This document shows positions 1 to 7,417 of a DNA stretch of 64,000 nucleotides, piece after piece. The notes under the pieces were generated by a model, which saw only the letters and a list, made by a program, of their open reading frames with translations, did not search any database and had not been told where the DNA came from. A program made the position numbers and the translations under genes. Every line of letters begins with the position of its first letter. The stretch's first letter is position 1. This stretch comes from Rhizobium sp. 16-449-1b (lineage in GTDB: Bacteria > Pseudomonadota > Alphaproteobacteria > Rhizobiales > Rhizobiaceae): contig NZ_JAGHMH010000018.1 in assembly GCF_017741935.1 (NCBI RefSeq), forward strand, positions 1-64,000, written 5' to 3'.

Positions 1-905
1 GCCTCCCCCACCGCAATCTCCGCCATCTTCAGCGCCGCTTCGCGGCTCTTGGCGGCGGCGATGAAGCGGCCGTTGTGGCAGAAGCTGGCGCCTTCAACGC
101 CGGAGGCGGCTTCGAGGTCGCCGTTGGTGAGGCCTGCCCAGGCGGCCGGCAGGTCGGCGCGCAGCGCGAAGCCTTCTTCCTCGCGGCGAATGCCGGTCAC
201 GCACCAGTCCTTGTCGCGCGGATGGACGACGAAGAGCAGGTGGTCGGCGCCGGCCTTTATGATCGCAGGGCGGAAAGGCATGCCCATCGGCAGTTCCAGC
301 ACGCGGTTCTCGCCGGCGGCAACGATCGCCTTGTGCACCAGCGCCTCGGCCCTGCGCTTCGCGGCACTCTTGCCGATCCGAGCCTCGACGAAGCTGCGGG
401 CAATCGCGAGTGCCGCATGAAAGGCACGGTCGTCGGCGCCGGGATCGGTCTCGTCGAAGACCGGCTTCAGTGTTTCCAGAAGTGCCGGCAGCGTCAGCCC
501 GGCCAGCGGTCCGGAGGGGCTGAGCGCGCCATTGTCGGTGAGATCGATCGGCAGCACGAAGCTGCCGTCGAAGGAGGCGTGGATATCTTCGATATCAGCC
601 TCTGGAACACCCGATGCGGCGAGATAGTCGCGCCCGAAATGCTTCCAGATCAGGCCGAACGAGCTGTAGGGCTGACCGTCGTCACGCAGCGGCGCGCCGC
701 GCTGGTGATGGTCGAAGATACCAGCATCCGCGTCATAGGCGCCGCCGACATCATAGATGATCCGGTCGGGTCCGGGCGTGATCCATTCCGGCGCACGGCT
801 GCGCATGATGCGCGCCTCTGGAAAAAGCCGGGTCAGAACGACGGTGGAGAGCAGTTCGTCGGCGTGGAAGCCACCGGAATGCGTGACGAGAAATTCAGGA
901 ATCAT
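1..905 (-). CDS. MYG1 family (UPF0160) protein, 3' end cut by window edge
   Basis: The protein begins MIPEFLVTHSGGFHADELLS. THSGGFHADE is the hallmark N-terminus of the MYG1/UPF0160 family, which has DHH-phosphoesterase-like metal-binding histidines and aspartates and, in eukaryotes, 3'-5' exoribonuclease activity. A second family motif, IFDHHQRG, lies about 60 residues in. The frame stays open for 301 residues to the first base of the window, so the stop codon lies just outside. The family is usually a little over 300 residues, so only a few are missing. The start at 905 is the first ATG that includes the conserved block. The bacterial substrate is not established. The family assignment is secure and the function is inferred from family only. 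Confidence 0.9.
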   Translation of the reverse strand, partial: MIPEFLVTHSGGFHADELLSTVVLTRLFPEARIMRSRAPEWITPGPDRIIYDVGGAYDADAGIFDHHQRGAPLRDDGQPYSSFGLIWKHFGRDYLAASGVPEADIEDIHASFDGSFVLPIDLTDNGALSPSGPLAGLTLPALLETLKPVFDETDPGADDRAFHAALAIARSFVEARIGKSAAKRRAEALVHKAIVAAGENRVLELPMGMPFRPAIIKAGADHLLFVVHPRDKDWCVTGIRREEEGFALRADLPAAWAGLTNGDLEAASGVEGASFCHNGRFIAAAKSREAALKMAEIAVGE

Positions 906-1590
906 GTAGCGGCGCCCTCTTGTCTGCGGATCATCCGCACATTCAGGCACCAGATAGCTGTTGGCGCAAATCACCTCAACCCGCAGGCGCAGCATTTTCT
1001 CCCACTGATGCTGCACCGCATCATCCAATTGGGTGTATTGTCAGCGACCGCCGGCTATGTCCTTGAACATAGATGAAGGTTAACGTTTGCTTTCATACGA
1101 AGTTTCTGAATATGACAAACCCGTGAATTTTACGCTTGCCATCGGGAAAAAGCCGCGCAACTATTCGTGTCGGGAGCATGATAGTGACGGGAACCACACA
1201 TGCCAAAGACTGGAATAATAGCAGTATCCGGGACATCCATGTCCCGTCAGTGCATTTTCACAGCCGATGACGGCGGCGGAAAAATCCGCGGCTGTCCACG
1301 CTTTCTCGGGATGATTTTCGGCAAGCCGAGCGTCCGTCTCGCTGACACGTCGAGCGGAAGATGGGCCTCCATCGAACTCGGCAAGGTCGATAAACGCGGC
1401 AACGCGACGTTTCGCTGGATCTGAGAGTTCGAGACGCGCTTTCAGCTGATCCGCTGACCTCCATATGATGCTCGACGCCCTTGGGAGATGCGGCGCCGAG
1501 CACCAATCGAGGGAACAAAATCTGCACCCTAACCGTTGAAGCGGCATCGCCGCATTGCGGCTTGGAGGGGCGCCAAGGCGCCGGCACCGG
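906..1590. other. Intergenic region between MYG1-family gene and first Ku gene
   Basis: About 685 bases separate the divergent MYG1-family and Ku genes. Short frames exist on both strands (roughly 1161-1547 minus and 1200-1424 plus), but they overlap each other, lack convincing ribosome binding sites and have no recognisable domains. The only clear signal is the EcfG-type promoter at 1512-1537. The 1080-1150 part is AT-rich and could hold the MYG1-gene promoter. Confidence 0.5.
1512..1537 (+). promoter_or_regulatory. EcfG/RpoE2-type general stress promoter for Ku
   Basis: GGAAC at 1512-1516 is followed after exactly 17 bases by CGTT at 1534-1537. This matches the rhizobial extracytoplasmic general stress sigma factor consensus, GGAAC-N16/17-CGTT. 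Transcription would start near 1543, about 48 bases before the Ku ATG at 1591. The match is seen in the sequence; activity is inferred. Published work on Sinorhizobium meliloti NHEJ reports RpoE2 dependence of a Ku gene, which fits. Confidence 0.75.
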
Positions 1591-2394
1591 ATGGCGCGTC
1601 AGACCTATTGGAAGGGTTATCTCAAGCTGTCGCTCGTGACCGCGTCGGTATCGCTGACGCCGGCGACCACTGACAGTAACCAGTTGCGGTTTCATGTGCT
1701 GAACCGCAAGACCAGAAATCGCGTCGAAAGCAGATATGTCGACAGCGTCACCCACAAGCCGATCTCGGACAAGGATCAGGTCAAGGGCTATCCGCGCGGC
1801 GAGAACGATTATGTCATCCTGGAGGAGGACGAGATCAGCGAGGTCGGGCTGGAGAGCACGCGCACGATCGACATATCGAGCTTCGTGCCGCGCGGCTCGA
1901 TCGATTGGATCTGGTACGACAAGCCGCATTTCTTGGCGCCGGAAGACAAGGTCGGCGTCGAGGCCTTCTGCGTCATCCGCGAGGCGATGAAGGCAAACGA
2001 TGTCGTGGGCATCGCGCGCCTCGTGCTCTATCGCCGTGAACGCGCCGTGCTGCTCGAACCGCAGGGCAAGGGCATCGTGCTCTGGACGCTGCATTTCGGC
2101 GACGAAGTCCGCGAGCCGGCCGGAACGGTCGATCTGGCCGCCAAGACGGATCAGAAAGTGCTGGCGCTGATGAGCAAGCTGGTGAAGGACCGCACCGAGG
2201 AATGGAAACCCTCGATGGTCACGGATCCCGTGCAGAAGCGCATAAGGGCGATGATCCGCGCCAAGCAGAAGAGCCTTCCAAAGCCCGTGGCGGCAACAAA
2301 GCGCGCGCCGGTCAAATCCACCGGCAACGTCGTCAACATCATGGACGCACTGAAGAAAAGCATCGCCAAGGATGGCGGACGGGCGAAGCACTAG
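1591..2394 (+). CDS. ku: Ku protein, NHEJ DNA end-binding (first copy)
   Basis: This is a 267-residue bacterial Ku homologue. Homodimeric Ku rings load on double-strand break ends and recruit LigD for non-homologous end joining. The start is typical (MARQTYWKGYLKLSLVT), followed by the conserved DQVKGY block and the central Ku beta-barrel core; the tail is basic and lysine-rich (AKQKSLPK, ATKRAPVK). The length is normal for bacterial Ku (about 260-300). An in-frame ATG exists at 1555, but family alignment favours 1591. The gene converges on ligD, whose stop lies 24 bases beyond. It is a different copy from the Ku at 4953-5810: the two share the N-terminal and core motifs but have different tails. 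An EcfG-type promoter precedes it. Confidence 0.95.
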   Translation: MARQTYWKGYLKLSLVTASVSLTPATTDSNQLRFHVLNRKTRNRVESRYVDSVTHKPISDKDQVKGYPRGENDYVILEEDEISEVGLESTRTIDISSFVPRGSIDWIWYDKPHFLAPEDKVGVEAFCVIREAMKANDVVGIARLVLYRRERAVLLEPQGKGIVLWTLHFGDEVREPAGTVDLAAKTDQKVLALMSKLVKDRTEEWKPSMVTDPVQKRIRAMIRAKQKSLPKPVAATKRAPVKSTGNVVNIMDALKKSIAKDGGRAKH

Positions 2395-2418
2395 CTTGGC
2401 GAGAATGCCAGGCTAGCC

Positions 2419-4950
2419 TCACTTGCGCTTCTCAAGCGGCGCGGCGGCCTTGAAGAAATCCGCCCAGGGATCGCTTGCCAGCGAATTCATCCGCGACGGC
2501 GTGTTGTCGACCGTGAAATAGGCCGGGCCGATCTCCTCCGTCAGCTCGCTCCAATCAAGCGGCATCGATACGGCGGCGCCCGGCCGCGCGCGGGTCGAAT
2601 AGGCGGCGACAGCGGTGTTGCCGCGGCCGTTGCGCAGATAATCGATGAAGATCTTGCCGTTGCGTTTCGCCTTGGTGGCGGTCGCCAGATATTTGTCCGG
2701 CTGATCTTTCGTCATCGCGTCCGCCAGGCCCTTGGCGAAAGCCTTCACCTGCACCCACCCAGCCTTCGGCTTCAGCGGAGTCACCACATGGAGACCCTTG
2801 CCACCGGAGGTCTTGACGAAGGCAGCCAGCCCCGCGGCCTCGAGCCGCTGCTTGAGTTCTTCGGCCGCCTCGATCACCTCGGCCCAGGCGACATCGTCGG
2901 CCGGATCGAGATCCATGGTGATCATGTCGGGCTTCTCGAAGCTCGCGGTCGTCGCCCCCCAGGGGTGGATCTCCAGCACGGCCGATTGCACGAGCGCGAC
3001 CAGCCCATCGAAATCGCCGATGCGCAGCAGCTTCTCGCCACCCCTGTCCTTCGGGTCTGATATCTCCTCGATATGGGCGTTCATCCCCTTCCAGGCATGC
3101 TTCTGGAAAAAGCGCTGGTGCCCGGCAATACCGTCAGGGCAGCGCAGCAGCGCCAGCGGGCGGTTGATCACGAAGGGCTCCATGAAGCGCCAGACCTGCG
3201 CGTAATAATCCGCAAGTCCCTGCTTGGTGACACCCTCATCCGGCCAGTAGATGCGATCGGGGTGGGTGAGCGTGACGCTCGATTGCGGCGCCGGCTCGGC
3301 CTTGCTTTTCTCGGTCTCGCGCATCACATCCCCCGCCGCCTTGTCCTCGCGCAGCCCGCGAAATGCCGCATGCCGCAGATTGCCGTCCGCCGACCATGCC
3401 TGAAACTCCACATCGGCCACAAGCTTCGGCTTGACGTGGACAAGCCCGCGCCGCGCCTCGGCCGAAAGCGCATCGTTGAAGGCGGTTTTCGTCTGCCGGT
3501 CCTCGGAGAGCCGATCGTGCAGCATCTTGGCCGTCGCGACCGAAAATCCGGTGCCGACCCGCCCGACATAGTGAAGCTTGCCGCCCTTGTAATAGCCCAT
3601 GGCCAGCGAACCGATGGCGTTCTTCGTCGCCGTCGAGGGCACGAAGCCGCCGATCACGAACTCCTGCCGTTTCGAGCATTTGGACTTGATCCACTCGCCC
3701 GTGCGTCCCGAGCTGTAGGCACTGTCGCCACGCTTGGAAATCACGCCCTCCAGACCCAGCCCGCAGGCGTGGTCGAGCACCAGAGAGCCCTTCTCCATGA
3801 AATGGCTGCTGTAGCGCAGCGTCGGATCGTCGGGAGCCAGAAGCGTTTCCAGCAACGCCTTGCGCGAGAGCAGCGACACTTCACGCATATCGTGCCCATC
3901 GAGATGCAGGAGGTCGAAGGCGTAGAACACGAAACGGTCCTTGCGCCCGTCGCTGAGATCGCTCTGCAGCGCGGAGAAATCCGAAGCGCCATTGTCGCGC
4001 TCGACCACCACTTCGCCATCGATCAAGGCGGATTGCACCGGCAGATCGGAAAACGCCTTGGCCGGAGCCTCTCCAAACCGCTCCGTCCAGTCCAGGCCCG
4101 TGCGGGTCAGCATCGTCACCTTGCCGTGGTCGATCCTGATCTGCAGCCGATAGCCGTCGAACTTGATCTCGTGCACCCACTCGTCGCCGGCAGGCGGCTT
4201 CGGCTTCAGCTTGGCAAGCGCGGGCTCGACAAAGTCAGGCAGATCAGCCTTGACCGCGCCATCTGGCCATTGGCGCGAGGCTGCCTTGGCCTTCGCAGCC
4301 TTCGGTCGGGGAGCGGACGCCTTGCTGCCATTCGCACTCCCCGCCCCCTTCGGGCGGGAGTGCCACGCGGCATCCGGGTTCTTGGCCACCTCTTCGATCT
4401 TCCGGCCGGTCTTTGCCGATTCAGGCCGCAGCTTCAGGATATCGCCCTTGGCGCGCGCCTCCTCGTCCTCGGCCTTGATCAGCAGCCAGTTCTCCCTGGT
4501 TTCGCCGGGCTTGCCATGCATCCGCACCAGATGCCAGCGCCCCTTCAGCTTGTCGCCATCGAGGTCGAATTCCATATGGCCCTTCTTGTAGGCCTTGTGC
4601 ATGTCGCCATGCGGCGCCCATGTCCCGCGATCCCAGACGATGACGGTGCCACCGCCATACTCGCCCTTCGGGATGATGCCCTCGAAATCGCCATAGTCGA
4701 GCGGGTGGTCTTCCACATGCACGGCCAGACGCTTGTCGTCGGGATTGAGGCTCGGCCCGCGCGTCACCGCCCAGCTTTTCAGCACCCCGTCCATCTCCAG
4801 CCGGAAATCATAATGCAGCCGTGTCGCGTCGTGCTTCTGGATCACGAAGCTCAGCACATTGCTGTCGCGCGCCGCACTGGCGCGTTTGCCGCCGCGCGGC
4901 TCCGGCGTCCGCTTGAAGTCGCGCTTGGCGTGATAGGTCTCGAGCGCCAT
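2419..4950 (-). CDS. ligD: ATP-dependent DNA ligase D (PE-ligase-polymerase)
   Basis: This 843-residue multidomain NHEJ ligase has the domain order phosphoesterase, ligase, polymerase, as in Pseudomonas LigD and unlike mycobacterial POL-PE-LIG. The 3'-phosphoesterase domain (about 30-160) contains KHDATRLHYDFRLEMDG and HPLDYGDFEG. A lysine/alanine/proline-rich linker follows (about 195-235). The ligase domain (about 245-530) carries the nucleotidyl-lysine motif KFDG at residues 263-266 within EIKFDGYRL. The primase-polymerase domain (about 560-840) contains HPDRIYWPDEG and the metal-binding DLDP motif (TMDLDPADD). The start ATG lies 2 bases after the stop of the upstream Ku gene, so the two are translationally linked in an operon. 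All key catalytic motifs are present. Confidence 0.97.
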   Translation of the reverse strand: MALETYHAKRDFKRTPEPRGGKRASAARDSNVLSFVIQKHDATRLHYDFRLEMDGVLKSWAVTRGPSLNPDDKRLAVHVEDHPLDYGDFEGIIPKGEYGGGTVIVWDRGTWAPHGDMHKAYKKGHMEFDLDGDKLKGRWHLVRMHGKPGETRENWLLIKAEDEEARAKGDILKLRPESAKTGRKIEEVAKNPDAAWHSRPKGAGSANGSKASAPRPKAAKAKAASRQWPDGAVKADLPDFVEPALAKLKPKPPAGDEWVHEIKFDGYRLQIRIDHGKVTMLTRTGLDWTERFGEAPAKAFSDLPVQSALIDGEVVVERDNGASDFSALQSDLSDGRKDRFVFYAFDLLHLDGHDMREVSLLSRKALLETLLAPDDPTLRYSSHFMEKGSLVLDHACGLGLEGVISKRGDSAYSSGRTGEWIKSKCSKRQEFVIGGFVPSTATKNAIGSLAMGYYKGGKLHYVGRVGTGFSVATAKMLHDRLSEDRQTKTAFNDALSAEARRGLVHVKPKLVADVEFQAWSADGNLRHAAFRGLREDKAAGDVMRETEKSKAEPAPQSSVTLTHPDRIYWPDEGVTKQGLADYYAQVWRFMEPFVINRPLALLRCPDGIAGHQRFFQKHAWKGMNAHIEEISDPKDRGGEKLLRIGDFDGLVALVQSAVLEIHPWGATTASFEKPDMITMDLDPADDVAWAEVIEAAEELKQRLEAAGLAAFVKTSGGKGLHVVTPLKPKAGWVQVKAFAKGLADAMTKDQPDKYLATATKAKRNGKIFIDYLRNGRGNTAVAAYSTRARPGAAVSMPLDWSELTEEIGPAYFTVDNTPSRMNSLASDPWADFFKAAAPLEKRK

Positions 4951-4952
4951 TG

Positions 4953-5810
4953 TCAGCTCGCCTTCTTCGACCCGCCGTTACCGCGCGCAGCACTCTTGGC
5001 AGCGGTCTTGCCCGCCGCTTTCCCGCTCGCCTTGCCGCTCATCTTCGCGCTTTCACGCAGCGCCTCCATGAGGTCGATCACCTTGCCCTTCGGCTCAGCC
5101 TTGCGCTTGGGCAGCGCCCTGCCCTCGATCTTCGCCTGCACCAGTTCGGCAAGCGCCGCCTCGTAGCGATCCTCGTAATCCCGCGGATTGAAGCTGCCTT
5201 TCTTGGTGCCGATGATATGGCCGGCGAGCTCGATCATTTCCTTGTCGAACTTGATATCGGGAATATCCTTGAACACCGTCTCGGCGTTGCGCACCTCGTA
5301 ATCGTAGTTCAGCGTGGTCGCGACGATGCAGTCGTCCTGCGGCCTGATCAGCACCGTGCGCGTCTTACGAAACAGAACCGCCTCCCCGAGCGCGGCAACC
5401 TTCTGGTCGCGCATTGCCCGCGCGATCAGCGCCAGCGCCTCCTCGTCATCCTCGCTGACGGGCGCCAGATAATAAGGCCGGTCGAAATAGAGCTTGTTGA
5501 TCTCGTCATAGGGAACGAAGCCCTGCACCGTCAGAAGCTTGTCGCTCTCGGGTGCGAACGCGGCAAGTTCCTCGCCCTCGATCATGACATAGTCGCCGCT
5601 ATCCAGCCGGTAGCCCTTCACCTGGTCGTCGCGCTCCACCGGCTTTCCCGTCTCGCTATCAACGAACTGGCGCTCGACGCGATGGCCGGTCTTGCGATTG
5701 ATGATGTTGAAGGAGATGCGGTCGGCAACCGATACCGCGGTGTAGAGCCCCACCGCGCAGACGAGATCGCCCACCTTCAGATGCCCCTTCCAGCTTGCCC
5801 GCGCCGCCAT
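4953..5810 (-). CDS. ku: Ku protein, NHEJ DNA end-binding (second copy, ligD operon)
   Basis: This 285-residue bacterial Ku starts MAARASWKGHLKVGDLVC and has the core blocks VERQFVDSETGKPV and DDQVKGYRLDSGDYV. The C-terminal tail (about 250-285) is a low-complexity KASGKAAGKTAAKSAA stretch, typical of lysine-rich Ku tails that bind DNA. A good ribosome binding site (GGGGAGAATAGAC) precedes the ATG. It lies 2 bases after an 88-residue unknown gene and 2 bases before ligD, forming a tight three-gene operon. Rhizobia often carry several Ku paralogues with different expression, and the copy cotranscribed with LigD is presumably its main partner. That partnership is inferred from the operon. Confidence 0.96.
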   Translation of the reverse strand: MAARASWKGHLKVGDLVCAVGLYTAVSVADRISFNIINRKTGHRVERQFVDSETGKPVERDDQVKGYRLDSGDYVMIEGEELAAFAPESDKLLTVQGFVPYDEINKLYFDRPYYLAPVSEDDEEALALIARAMRDQKVAALGEAVLFRKTRTVLIRPQDDCIVATTLNYDYEVRNAETVFKDIPDIKFDKEMIELAGHIIGTKKGSFNPRDYEDRYEAALAELVQAKIEGRALPKRKAEPKGKVIDLMEALRESAKMSGKASGKAAGKTAAKSAARGNGGSKKAS

Positions 5811-5812
5811 GT

Positions 5813-6079
5813 CTATTCTCCCCGCCCCTTGTTGCGCCGCCGCTGATCAAGCGCCACGATCTTCTCCACCGAAGCGATATCCTCGCTGGTGACGACAGGA
5901 ACAGGATCGCCGGCGATCGCCTCCAGCACCTCGCTCGATAGCGCGCCATGGCGGATCACCCATTCCAGCGTCTCGCGGGTCTCGCGCTCGGCCTTCAACT
6001 GCGCGTAGAGCGCGATGATCAGCCTGTCGCGCGCGTCGAAATGGCTGCGTTTCTGCTCGGTTTTGCGGACATGCGTCAT
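5813..6079 (-). CDS. Small conserved-looking protein heading the ku-ligD operon
   Basis: This 88-residue, charged protein (MTHVRKTEQKRSHFDARD...) has no domain I can name. It is predicted to be mostly helical, with a central ARDRLIIALYAQLKAERETR segment and a basic C-terminus (QRRRNKGRGE). The ATG at 6079 is chosen over the in-frame upstream one at 6142 because a strong GGGAGG ribosome binding site sits about 10 bases ahead and the EcfG-like promoter at 6112-6136 would be downstream of the longer start. It ends 2 bases before the second Ku gene, so it is very probably cotranscribed with ku and ligD. A role in end joining is suggested only by position. Confidence 0.7.
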   Translation of the reverse strand: MTHVRKTEQKRSHFDARDRLIIALYAQLKAERETRETLEWVIRHGALSSEVLEAIAGDPVPVVTSEDIASVEKIVALDQRRRNKGRGE

Positions 6080-6111
6080 CGAAACCTGCCTCCCTTGCCG
6101 ATTGGAGCAGA

Positions 6112-6136
6112 AACAGCGCAGCGGCAGGAAAGTTCC
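6112..6136 (-). promoter_or_regulatory. EcfG/RpoE2-like promoter for the ku-ligD operon
   Basis: Read on the minus strand, GGAAC (6136-6132) is followed after 16 bases by TGTT (6115-6112). This is one base off the GGAAC-N16/17-CGTT consensus. It would give a leader of about 27 bases before the ATG at 6079, a sensible geometry. Both Ku transcription units therefore have this promoter type. Confidence 0.6.
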
Positions 6137-6157
6137 GCGCATCCCTCATATGTCCAA

Positions 6158-6177
6158 CTGTCGCAAATCTGAGACAG
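6158..6177. promoter_or_regulatory. Inverted repeat upstream of GAF/Fis regulator gene
   Basis: The 20-base stretch begins CTGTC and ends GACAG and matches its own reverse complement at 16 of 20 positions (outer half-sites TGTCGCA and TGAGACA). It lies about 135 bases before the regulator ATG. The half-site TGCGACA, the complement of TGTCGCA, recurs at 7303-7309 before the aldehyde dehydrogenase gene. It may be the binding site of the regulator; this is an inference. Confidence 0.35.
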
Positions 6178-6310
6178 GTCCGATGAGCGCCGTGAAAGCC
6201 CCAGCGGTCGCTCACATTGCCGCGAGTTGCCAAGAACATTAGTTTTCGTCACACTCCTGTCGATGATCTGTGGTGGTAGGAGCTGCAGCTCTTTGATGGG
6301 AGGAACCCCG

Positions 6311-7270
6311 ATGCACGAACACTCTGCCCATGCGGAGCATGTCTATACGTGCACGCAGCGCGATTCAGCCGCGGCAAGTTCTTCGGTGGTCGCCTCCTGG
6401 CGCCGCTGCATCGCCATGCACCAGCTGGCGCCCGAAGAGCGACGCACCCCGCTCCGCCTCATGGACCAGGAGTTCAAGCGGGCCCGCGAACAATCCGAGC
6501 AGCTGATCGCCAACGCCACCGACGAACTCGACCGTTTGTTCACCACCGCGGGAAAAGCCGGCTGCTGCCTGCTTTTGACTGACCGCGACGGCATCGCGCT
6601 CGAGCGTCGCGGCGCGATCGGTGACGACAAGGAGTTTCACGATCTCGGCCTCTGGACCGGCTCGGTCTGGACCGAAGCCAGTATCGGCACCAACGGCATT
6701 GGCACGGCGCTGGCAGACGAGCGCTCGGTTTCGATCTTTCGCGACCAGCACTTCTTCTGCTCCAACATCAAGCTCAGCTGCACCACATCGCCGATCCGCG
6801 ATCATCGCGGGCAGCTCGCTGCCGCGCTCGACATTTCCACCTGCCGCGACGACGTCAACGAAATGACGCTCGGCATTCTCGCGCAGATGGTGCGCGATGC
6901 CGCCATGCGCATCGAGATCAACCTCTTCCGCAGCGCCTATGCAGGCGCCCGCTTCGTGATGGTACCCGCAGGCGCCAACCCGGCGGCCGCCCTTCTTGCT
7001 GTCGATCGCCACGACCTCGTTCTCGGCGCCACCCGCGCCGCGCGCCTGGCGCTGAAGCTCGACGACCGCAGCATCGCTGCCGGCATTCCGGCCGCCGATG
7101 CCCTGCACGAGACCCGCATGTCCGACGACGAAGACCTGATCGAGGCCGAACGCGCGGCATTGCTGCGGGCTCTGACGCGCTCCAGCGGCAACGTCTCGCA
7201 GGCGGCGATCGCGCTCGGCATGAGCCGCGCGACGCTTCATCGCAAGATGAAGAAGCTCAATCTGCATTGA
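6311..7270 (+). CDS. AcoR-like regulator: GAF domain plus Fis-type HTH, no AAA+ domain
   Basis: This 319-residue transcriptional regulator has an N-terminal sensory GAF region (about 35-200). Its WTEASIGTNGIGTALAD segment and the TTSPIRDHRGQLAAALDIS block are typical of AcoR/DhaR regulators of alcohol and acetoin catabolism. The C-terminus (about 283-319) is a Fis-type helix-turn-helix (SSGNVSQAAIALGMSRATLH). The central sigma-54-interacting ATPase domain of full-length AcoR is absent: no Walker A or GAFTGA motif occurs, and the protein is about half the usual length. The ATG at 6311 follows GGGAGGA at a good distance. It is codirectional with the aldehyde dehydrogenase gene 147 bases downstream, its likely target. 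Confidence 0.85.
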   Translation: MHEHSAHAEHVYTCTQRDSAAASSSVVASWRRCIAMHQLAPEERRTPLRLMDQEFKRAREQSEQLIANATDELDRLFTTAGKAGCCLLLTDRDGIALERRGAIGDDKEFHDLGLWTGSVWTEASIGTNGIGTALADERSVSIFRDQHFFCSNIKLSCTTSPIRDHRGQLAAALDISTCRDDVNEMTLGILAQMVRDAAMRIEINLFRSAYAGARFVMVPAGANPAAALLAVDRHDLVLGATRAARLALKLDDRSIAAGIPAADALHETRMSDDEDLIEAERAALLRALTRSSGNVSQAAIALGMSRATLHRKMKKLNLH

Positions 7271-7417
7271 CCCTGTTGTAGGCGGCACTGATGTAGCAGC
7301 GATGCGACACTGTGCGCTGCGGTATCGCTCGGCGCCGCTGTATCTCGACACAAAAGACGCGCAGATTTCCTCCCACGGGTTCACGTCCGAACCTGGCTCA
7401 TCTCAAGGGAGGATGAC

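Noticed and set aside
75..1076. Long plus-strand open frame over the MYG1-family gene
   Set aside because: It is the antisense shadow of the MYG1 frame; the minus strand encodes the conserved THSGGFHADE protein.
1161..1547. Short frames on both strands between MYG1 and Ku genes
   Set aside because: They overlap each other and the EcfG promoter, and lack ribosome binding sites and recognisable domains.
3073..5166. 697-codon plus-strand frame antisense to ligD
   Set aside because: Composition is an Arg/His/Gly-rich shadow caused by high GC; ligD motifs on the other strand are unambiguous.
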